This document shows positions 33,496 through 44,297 of a stretch of DNA of 64,000 nt, in pieces; position 1 is the stretch's first letter; the number at the start of each line of letters is the position of its first letter. The notes under the pieces were generated by a model, which saw nothing but the letters and a program-made list of their open reading frames with translations, did no database searches and was not told the DNA's origin. The position numbers were made by a program, and so were the translations under genes. The stretch is taken from positions 835,238,073 to 835,302,072 of the forward strand of contig OX422207.1 in assembly GCA_949130495.1 (NCBI GenBank). The letters run 5' to 3'. This DNA is from Sambucus nigra. Its lineage: Eukaryota > Streptophyta > Magnoliopsida > Dipsacales > Adoxaceae.

Positions 33496-36400
33496 TAATA
33501 ATAAAAACAGAATACCCAAATTGCTTACGCAACACAACGTTATTTACGTCTGCAACAGTATGCAATCGTGATTTTATACATTGGCAGCAATTAAAAACCA
33601 TTTACCTTAGTCCCAAAAGAGAGAAGGAGGGGGAGGGGGGAGTAACGTTACAAAAACTCCCACATTTGTCGTAAAACACAGAGTGGCGGTCCAAGAGTAG
33701 TTGGGGTCTTTGGCGAGTTCAAATTGGGCCCATTTAACATTAATAAGAATTGGGCCCATTTCACCTACAAAATAATCGCTAAAACCCTTGCTAACAGGCT
33801 CAAAGCCATCCTCCAGCATATCATCACTCCTAACCAAGCTGCTTTTGTCCTGCAAAGACTTATTCAGGATAGTGTCATCCTTGCTCATGAGACTTTTCAC
33901 TACCTGAAAATCAGAGAAGGTGGGGAAAATGAAGAGGTTTCTCCAAAACTCGACCTAAATAAGTCCTACGACAGGATGGAATGGGATTTCCTAATAGGAG
34001 TCGTGAAAAAATGGGCTTTTGTGAAAAATGGACAAACCTCATTTTTCAGTGTATGTATGGGGATAACTTTTGTAAGGTTACCCCAGGAAAAGGCTTACGA
34101 CAAGGAGATCCCCTCTCACCATACCTTTTCCTTGTTGTACAAGATTTGTTGTCCCTAATGATCACTGAAGCATGAGAAGATAAGAGCATTTCAGGGATTG
34201 AGCTCAAGAGAAATTGTCCTACCCTCTCGCATTTATTTTTTGCCAATGATTCTATTTTTCTTTTTCAAGGCTAAACGAGTGGAGTGTTTAAGGGTTATGG
34301 ATATTCTAAGAAGATATGGCGAGGCTTCCGGGCAGCTTGTTAACTTCAGTAAGTCTGTGACGTTTTTTTCATCTAACGCCAGCCTGATACTATGGTGGAG
34401 GAGATCACAGAAGTTAAACCCCGTGACTCGAAAGCTAAATACCTTGGGTTTCCCTCTTCGTGGGGTAAATCCAGGTCGGCAACCTTTTCACACATTATCA
34501 AGAGAGTGGCTACCAAATTACAAGGATGGAAGCAGGCCCTTCTCTCCCCTGGAGGAAGGGAAACTCTCATAAAAGCAGTGATCCAAGCAGTGTGTAGTTA
34601 TGTTATGTCATGCATTAAGCTGCCAAACAAAATTGTGACAAACTAGATGCCATGGTGAGAAAGTTTTGGTGGGGAGGCTCGGAAGAGAGAGACAAAATTT
34701 GGTGGAAAAAATGGGATATCACGTGCGCTTCAAAAATATAGGGAGGAGTAGGTTTTAGGAACTTCAGGAGTTTCTACACTGCCGTTCTAGCAAAGCAAGC
34801 TTGCAGGCTCTTATGTGACAACAACTATTTGTGGGTAAAAACTCTGAAATTTATTTATTTCCCAAATGTCTCTTTTCTAGAAGCTAAAAAAGGTGCTCGG
34901 TCTTCTCCTATACGCTCCAGCCTTATTTATTGTAGAGATATGTTGAAAAGGGGTGAACCTTGAGCAAACGGTAAGATTGCCCCATTATAACCTGAAGGTC
35001 ACAGGTTCGTCGCGGAAACGGCCTCTCTGCATATGCAGGGGTAAGGCTGCGTATATCTAACCCCCGAGTACCCCACAGTGGCGGAGCCTTGTGCACTGGA
35101 TTTGCCCTTTTTCATATGTTGATAAGGGAGACCAAATGGCAAGTGAGAATTGGGGAAGATAATAGAATTTGGGAGGATAGATGAGTGCCACAGCTTAAAA
35201 ACTTTAGACCTCATTCCCTTATGCCAGAGAATGCTGTTGAGGTTAAGATTTTGGAACTAAAAATCATCAGGGGAAGATGAGAGATATTCGAAAGATTGAA
35301 AACTTTTTCTCCCCGGATGAAGTGGAAGCTATCAAGGATATCCCGATAAGCTCTGCAAACAAAAGAGATATATATATATTTTTTTATAACCCTGAACCTC
35401 CACACGAATGAGCCCTTTGGACTCCTCATTGCAAGCTAAATAGGGGGGATGCTGCGCCAAAGCCACCTTAACACACTTCCCGCTTAAATCTGGCTGGTAT
35501 CCGCTGGGAGGTTTCGAACTCGTGACCTATGGCCATATCGAGTCGCCTCTTACCCCCTGGACCAAACCGGGGTGGATAAAAAAGAGATATGTTAGTATGG
35601 CACTATACAAGCAATGGAAAATACACTGTTAAGTCAGGCTACTTAGAGGCTGAAAAGATGAGAAAAGAAAAATTTATACCTTCCCCCTCCACCTCTTTTG
35701 TTGCGGATCAGAGGTTATGGAAGGTGGGGTGGGCCATTCAATCCCCTCCCAAGATTGAACATCACTTGTGGAAAGTATGCAACAATGCTTTAGCAACTGC
35801 AGCAAACCTTTTCAACAGAAAATGTGGCCGTAGTGCCGAGTGTCAAATATGTTAGGAAGAAACGGAGTCAGTGGAACACTTAATGCTCCGGTGTAGAGGA
35901 GTGAAGGAGACCTGGAAAGGATGTGGCTTGAGTAAGGAATGGTAGTAAATGGGCACTCTACTTCAGTGGTTTAATGAGCTAGTGGGAAATGAGCCAACGA
36001 AGAAATGAGTCAGTGAAACACTTAATGCTCCGGTGTAGAGGAGCGAAGGAGATCTGGAAAGGATGTGGCTTGAGTAAGGAATGGTAGTAAATGGGCACTC
36101 TACTTCAGTGGTTTAATGAGCTAGTGGGAAATGAGCCAACGAAGAAGGATGCTATTGGGTTAATAACCAAGGTTGCTTTCATCTTGTGGCATGTGTGGAA
36201 AAGACGCAACTCATTTATTTATAATAGTTATCTTACCTCTACTGAGTTAGTGTTCTTAGCTATTCTAAAAGAGGAGAGTGAGTTCAAAGCAGCCATCCAA
36301 TCACCAACCCACTCTAGTGATTTGTCATTGGGTAAGCCGACTTCTGATAGATGGGTCCCTCCACCAATGGGCATAATTAAAATAAATGTTGACGGTTCCT

Positions 36401-39400
36401 TTGTTTCTGCAACAGTCAAAGCTACTGTGGGGGGGTTAGCTCGTAATTCTATAGGATAAGTTATCCTTATTTTTTCGGAAAAGGTTGTGGGCGGAGTCTG
36501 CAATTGGGTCTGAAGCCTATGCAATCTGAGAAGCGCGTTGGTGTTGGATGATCAGAGCTTTTAAAATGAGGGGAGCTATCATTGAGAGTGATAATGGCCC
36601 TTTAGTTGACTATTGCACTGGTAAAGCTGAAGCCCCCAGTGTCATAGCTGTCCTAATCCATGACATTCACCAGCTCAAATCACAGTGGAATATTATTTTC
36701 CAATGGGATAGCAAGCGTGTAAACGAGGCAGCACATTGGATGCCTCTGCTAAGGACCATGTGCTGTCCAATGGTGGTTGTTTCTCCTATATGCCTAGTGA
36801 GTTGGCTATCAATGTGGTTAAAGATTTTTAGTCTGCTAGAGTCGATTTTTGGCCTTTTGTTCTGTCCAAAAAAAAAAAAGACCTTCATAAATTCAATATC
36901 TAATGCAAACACATTTGGCATTGTGTGAACAAAAGCGGTAGCGATACAAGAATATTGGTGTAGCATTGATGGCGTAGTAAGTGCCAACCAAGTTATGAGG
37001 AAATCCTAAAAATACAAAACATAGTGTTTACATGGATATTCGTGATATCTTACTCGTCGTGTTAATATGAATAATCCCAAGATCAAAATTCCCAAATGAA
37101 TTTGTAACTTTTGTTCCAACAATATGGCATACTTAATCAATATTGACTCAGATACTTGATCAATATTTCAATTGAATATAAACTCAAATATACTATTAAT
37201 ATAAACTCAATATTTAGATATACAGCTCTAATATAATTTGATCCTTCATAAAATCGGGGTTAAGTACCACAAGTGCAAAGTTTCATTGAAGAAATTGCAG
37301 TTTTATGTCTTTTATTTTACAAGTACTATTTTTGAATTTTTTTAATTTACAAAAAAGATTAAGGACCCCACATATTTCCTAAAACTACTATATATATGGA
37401 AAAATAAGTTCTCCAAAATCCAGTGGGGTTGGGCACCCTGCTCATCCCAGTCCCTGCTTATATGATGTTAATTGTGTTTAAATTTTAACCACATCATATA
37501 CAGTAGATACATCATCACATAGTGTGTGCCTACTCTTATAGTAGCATACTGTATTCCCATTCATGTTTCTTGTATTGAAAGGATTTGAGTTTTATGTATC
37601 ACTTATGGTCAACTGCCACCTCTATTAAAACCTTACAATTATAAAAAAAGTCGTACCAAGTGCATAAGGCTCCTACTTAACTGCAGGTCTGGGAGAGGCG
37701 AATGTCGGCCAGTCTTACCCCCATATATGGAGATGCCCCATATATGGAGAGGTTGCTCCTATGTCTCGAATCCGAGACCAACCATAGCTTGGGCGAGGGC
37801 ACTTGCCATCGCACCAAGGTACAACCTTACAATTATAAATTTGAAAAATGAAAAAAAATGGAATAGAAGTGTGACCATATAAATCTTTATATTTGATGAG
37901 TGGGATGAATAAAGGTAGTTAAACAACTGGCACTTTGACCATAAAGTATCAAGACCTAAATTCCAATTTGCATATCATATTTTGGTTTATCAAGTCAACT
38001 TAACACAACAAAGCCTTTTCCTAATTATTGGGGGTCGGATACATAAATCATATTTTTTCATGCCGTTCTATTTAGCAATGTCATTGATTAAACCACATAA
38101 TATCATGTCTTTTTAGATAATCTCCCACCAAGTCAGTGTTAGGCTTACCTCTACTCTTAGTGTTACTATCAATATTAACTATATCACTCTTTCTTGGAGG
38201 GTATTTTTGATCGACATATCTAAGGCGAATTTCTCTCAATTTCTCTTTTTGCTATCTACAAACCCAAAAAGGATGTATCATTACCTATTCTTGCACATCA
38301 TGTGCAAATTAAATATTTTACATATTAACCAACATCACAAATGTAAAGTGTTCTTTATAAAATAGGTCTTCTTAACTCATCTACTTACTACTTACTTGAG
38401 ATCTTTTTCTGGACACGGAAACCCAGATTCTAAGAAACTGATGGCCTCTTTCACCTGTCATATTATCATAGGACAAATTAATGAAAGAAATTGAAACCAC
38501 ATAGTTACAATAATGGCGAGCTTGTGTAAAAAAAATCTTGGTAAATGCGAAAGGGTCTGAACTCACCAGATAATCAAAAGTAGGAATTTGTCTGCAAAGG
38601 TTGCTGCTCTTCAACTGAAATACCATAATAAAACATGATGATGACAATTCAGGAAAAAAAAATGAAAAAACTCCAAGTCTAGATCCTATCTTGGTATGAA
38701 TAATCCTAGAGACCCCCCAAAATTTGACCTTTTGACCAGAGTTGCTAAGTTGCTGGTTGGTTTTTCTATGGTCATTTTTTCTTCACCTCTAATGTAAATG
38801 CCTAATTTGACATACCCCCTCGTTTTCATAATCCTTTCACTTTGCCCTGCATAGGGGGTTAAGGCTACATTATAAACAACGAGCAAAGTGAAACAAATCC
38901 TTAAGACTTACCCTTCCCCCTAATTTTTATGCAATATTTTGAGATAACCCATCGCTTAGGGGAAAAAGTCAAAAGGTCCCATTATGAAAATAGGGGAGAA
39001 AGTCAAATCAGGTATTAATATTGGGGGGTAAAGTGAAAATATCCCTTCTTAATTAGACCCCACTCATCAACCAATGCATTTTGAACACCTCAATTGGGTC
39101 AGTTAAAAAGGTAAGATCTTTGGGTCTCTTTAGAATTACTCATCTTATTAAACGAATCAGCGTACCTTCTCAAGCACGGGACATGGAAATAACGGGAAGC
39201 GCACAAGGGGCAAAAAAGTAATTAAAGCACGAAGCCTCTCCCCAAAAAGAAGTTGAGGTGTTGAATAAAAAATGATTTCATCAACTACCTCCCACCCATA
39301 CAATTCGTTTGCTTGCAAACACCATAGTAAGATTGCATTCAAAACCCTTTCTTCGGATGTTACTGTCAAATCTGGATGCTGCAAAACGCATTTTTCATTA

Positions 39401-42400
39401 TTAGACATGCTCATTAGATGGAATTCACATTTGTTGACCCTGAATAGGGTTAACATAACCTTAATCATTGTTACCTAGAACGTGAATCGATGCTACTATG
39501 CACGGTGCGCCGTACGTTGGGGGTAGTCTATGTTGAGGCACTGTTTTGATTAACAATTTGCATGAAATTATTATTTAGATCATTTTGAGTACCATGTAAT
39601 ATATATGAGGCACATCCAAACACACATATCTCAACTTATGTAATTATTTATTTATTTTAAATTTGGTTTCTTTACTAAGCACTTAATGTTGAAGTACCAA
39701 GGTTTTCGTAGATCTGCTTGGGGTAGAGCAATTTGAGAGCTTTGTAACATATATGTTTATTTTCTCCTCCTTTTTTCCTCTTCTCTTCAAAATAACGCGA
39801 ACACAATATTTGGAGATCAAAGACGCTAAAATAAGGTATGCGAGAGCTTTGTAAGATACACATTTCCTTTTGTTATCCTCTTCTCTTGAAATTTAAGGGG
39901 GACGCAAGATTTGAAGATCTAATAGCCCTAACTACACGAGATCTGGAGAGTGAGAGTTAGGGCTGGCAAATGGGCAGGTGTGAGCAGATTTGGCCTGGTC
40001 ATTAATGGGTTAGGGTCAAATATCGATGGTTAATAGCAGGTTGGTGGTTGTTGCAGGTTGGATTTGGGCTGGATTAACAGCTGACCCGTTTTCTCATTCA
40101 AAATTTTTAATTACAGATTCCTAGTTTATATCAGTAGGAAGGATAACGGGTCATTTCACAACCCGCCTGAACCCGCAAATAACCGATGAGTTTTTTGTGA
40201 CCCATACGCTACCCGTCTGAAACAAACATTATGGTGCCCATTATCAGCCATTGCGGGTAGAAATGGGTGGATGATACTGTTTGGGTCCATTTTGCCGGCC
40301 CTACGAGTATTAGATAACAGTTCCTCACACAGTAAATGCCTAGACTATCAATACTAGTCTTTAGAAAATCTAATGTGCCGCGATCTTAATTTTTATATTG
40401 ACCACCATCCTGTTACCATTAACACTTGAAAAGAAACAAGAACCCACCTGAATAATGTTGCTAAAAGTGGCCTCCTCTAGCAAGACAAAGTCGATACTTG
40501 CAGTTGTACAATAATCAAAGTGCATCGCAAATTTCCTCTCGCACGTTTCTTCAATAAGCTCACATGAAGGATATGATGAAATCACTTGGAGAATTGGGCA
40601 CACCGAGTCCTACAAAAAAATTCAACAGTGAGCTACATAAACGACAACCCAAATTACTTTTTTTGCCAAAAGTGTCTTCTTCCACGTCCATTTAAACTTG
40701 TGCATAATAGAAAAATCTTGTTGTATGACCTTCTTCCAACACGAGACTCCATCCCTGCATATAATATGTAAGATGAGAGGTATTAATATTCTATAATTCA
40801 TCATCATTTAATGGATCATTTCGTTGTTTTCACAAGTCCGGACCCCGCAACATTTCTCCCTTCCTTAATTTCATACAACTACAACTTTCGAACAATGGTA
40901 AACACGGAAATTAAAATAAGAACAAATTATAAATAAATCTCGCTACAATATGATAATGAATTTGTTGATAGGATAAGGATTACCAAACTACCTCCGAGAG
41001 GCATTCCAAAAGGGTTTTGCAGCATTCTTGATGAAGGAGAGTAACCCCAAATTGATCAGCTAATAGAAGAAGCTGGAGAAGCTGGACATCTACATCCATG
41101 GTATCTTCCTTGCTGAATTCTCCAGTGTACATGAAATCAAGCATAACTTTGAATGCTTCAATTGAGACGTCTTTCAAGCAAACTTCCGAGGAAATGCTTT
41201 CACTCATTCCATTGGTGAACATCTGCCAATTCAACTACTTTCTTTAATGCCCAAAATAAATAACAAAAAGCCCATTATTTAAAAAAAAATACAATATAAT
41301 TTAATAAATAATTTTTAGTCCCTACAGTGTCATTGTGATTTGGAGGTCACGGGTTCAAGTTGTGGAAATAGCCTCTTTGCATATGCGGGGATAAAGGTTG
41401 CGTACACCTACCCCCCCCCCCCCCCCCTCTTAATATCTCGCAGTGGCGGGAGTCTCGTGATGGGTTTGCCCCTTTTACAGTGTCATTCGACGTTGCACTG
41501 CCACGTCAACCTCAGTTACCACGCCAGAACCAGCTATGAAGTGGCACTGCCAAGCCAGCATTACCAGAAATTCGCCGAAAAGTGCTGGCATAGCACTGCC
41601 ACACCAGCTTACCACAATTGCACAATTAACGTCACTATTGAGCTTTTTGTTAGTTTTGAAAATAAGGTGGATTATACATAGAATATATTGTTTTTAGGGA
41701 ATCATCATTAATTATTCAAAATTTTAAACTCCGTGTCATAAAAATAAACGTCCTTTTGAGTTGCACCTCATTTTTATTCTCCCTCAGAGTTACCACCAAG
41801 TTTATGAAATTACATGAGTTGCACCTCGAATTAAACATTTTAGAGGCACTTTTTTTTGCAACATGACTGAAGCTTTTGTGACGCTTTTGGAGTCGAACTC
41901 AATTTTTATAAAAAATTTGGGGCAAGTCTAAAGTGGACATAAAAGTGGGGTGTAACTCTCAAGTTATAGTTAAAATAATGATAGAAAGACACTATTGTCA
42001 TCTTCCCTTTCAGCCTGTTCAAAGTCAAGGCCGATATCGCGACGATACGGCCGAGTTGACTAGGGATCGGTGCCCACCGATCCGATTCCGAGTTTCGAGT
42101 TGAGTTTTCAATTATTGATGTGAATCAACACTATATCGGTAATTTCTCGGTAGTATCGGTGATATAGCGGTACAGTCGGCCCATATCGACGATATCACAG
42201 TAGAATCGGCCCATATCGGCGATATCGCGATGGAATAGGCGATATCACAATAGTATCGACCCATATCGGTGATATATCAGCCGAGATGGTATAAGTTACT
42301 GAGAATCAATCTCTCTCTCTCTCTCTCTTTCTCTCCAGTGTTGTGTTGGTAAGCGTGATTTTTTGGGAGGTTACGAAATGCTAATTGTTTTTTTAATTTA

Positions 42401-44232
42401 CTGTGCTGTGTGTGTGGGTTATTTGGTCATCGTGTGTGTGGGTTTAATTTAGTGCATTGTATATGCGCCATTTTTTTTTTAAAGAATGCAAATGATCCAA
42501 ATGTTATTTGTTATAATTTTTTATAATAATGTTCCCAATGTTATATTTTAATATGTTATTATTTATAAAAAAACGTAAATGTTATTCTTTTACAAACAAA
42601 TATACAACTGTAATTATTGTAAAAATAATATTTGTATCCTCTAAACATTTGTAAAAATAATATTTGCATCCTTTATGAAATCACTATAAAAAAAATGTAA
42701 ATGTTATCCTTTCACAAACAAATATACAACTGTAAGTATTGTAAAAATAATATTTGTATCCTCTAAACATTTGTAAAAATAATATTTGCATCCTTTATGA
42801 AAAAATAACATTTACAACCGTAAAAAAAAAATATTTACATCCTCTTTGTAAAAAAATAACATTTCCATCAATTTAAAAAAACAAACATTTGCAACCCAAC
42901 AACAAAAAAAATAACACTTACAGTCCTTTTATAAAAAAATAACATTTGCATCATTTTTTGCAAGAAAATAACATTTGCATCCGTTTTGTAAAAAACAATT
43001 GTAAAAAAAATGTAGTGTTTTGTCAAAATCACTATTTGTATCCTAAAAAGGGCAAACCCAGTGCACGAGGCTCCCGCCACTGCAGGGTACTGGGGGGGCT
43101 GGATGTACGCAACCTTACCCATGCTTGCGCAGAGAGGATGTTTCCGTGAATTGAACCCGTGACCTCAGGTCACAGCGGGGGCAACCTTACCGTTGCGCCC
43201 GGGTTCACCCCTACTATTTGTATCCTCTTTGTGAAAAAATAACAATACTAAAAAAGAAACATTTCTATCCTTTTTAGAAAAATATAACAAACTTAAAAAA
43301 CACATTTGTATCCTCTTACTAAAAATAATACTAAGAATATAATAGTTGTATCCTCTTTGTAAAAAAAAAAAAATTATCCTCTTACTAAAAAAGTAACATT
43401 TGTTTTTCTTTGTAAAAACATAATATTTGTATCCTCCGTGAAAAAAAAACATTGATTTATTATGGAACATTGAATCTGGCAAGTTCGCAGCACGTCAATA
43501 TAATCAATTGTACAATGTTGTGCATATTAAAGGATAGTTTTAAACTTATCTGATTGTTCCACATTGTTAATCGTATTTTTTTTAAATGTTCTAGATTTTT
43601 TTGGGAATTTTTTGCGCTCTCTAAATAGTGTATCTTTGCGTATCGCCCAATACCGTGATCGATACCGCGACCGAATCGATACCGAGACTTTGAACCATTT
43701 TCAGGAAATCCAATCCCAACAAGCTATATGTCACATAGGCTCTAAGGTGGTTGTGAAATGCTCATCCGCGAGCACCTTTGAGAGCATGATGTTAGAACTT
43801 GTTTTCTAGATCACTTATAGTTTCAAGTTATAATACTTCTCTCATAATCAATTGTGAATTTGCATAATGAAAGCCAAGTTTGTCTCTTATTGTCAGAATC
43901 GTTTGGCGGACTTAACTTGGCCATGATCAAGGCCAAGTTTTTGTACCAAATGACATTTTCGTAATATCAAAACTCACACTATATGCATGTGTTAAGAGAC
44001 AAATATGATTATCATGGTCATATATAACCTTTGTATCTTACGAGATTACTCGGCCAGGCACCTTATAACTTCGCGCATGCTAAGGCTAAAGGATCAATTT
44101 AAACAATGAAATAAATAACAATCAAATTAACTTCTCCCATATCAATGATTTGGCATTTAAAACATCACAAATCATTTTCAGTCCTAATTTAAACCTATCC
44201 ACGAAGCATAATTTCTCTCTCTCTCCCTCTCT

Positions 44233-44297
<65 letters not shown>

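Larger units (their letters stand above)
33750..36878 (+). mobile_element. 5'-truncated LINE (L1-type) with two nested SINEs
   Basis: The element reads as a plant L1 ORF2 from within RT to a 12-base poly(A) (36867-36878). In order: RT, thumb, zf-RVT and an RNase H-like C-terminus (36367-36460: IIKINVDGSFVSATVKATVG). Several frameshifts and stops disable it. An Au SINE (34950-35113) and another SINE (35372-35579) are inserted within it, and a 142-bp tandem duplication lies at about 35858-36141. It sits sense to the plus strand in intron 7 of the BTB gene. Confidence 0.85.
42014..43695. mobile_element. TIR element with TATCGG-type subterminal repeats (intron 2)
   Basis: The left end (GTTCAAAGTC then ggccgatatcgcgacgatac) and the right end read inward (GTTCAAAGTCtcggtatcgattcggtcgcggtatcg) are inverted copies. 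The left subterminal zone repeats gcccatatcggcgatatcgc several times (42130-42290). The flanks CCCTTTCAG and CATTTTCAG look like a 9-bp duplication with two mismatches. The interior is a tandem array plus one SINE; there is no transposase. Confidence 0.5.

Noticed and set aside
34950..35113. tRNA gene suggested by A and B boxes
   Set aside because: There is no cloverleaf with an anticodon arm and acceptor stem. The tail and flanking duplications show a SINE. The same applies to the other SINE copies.
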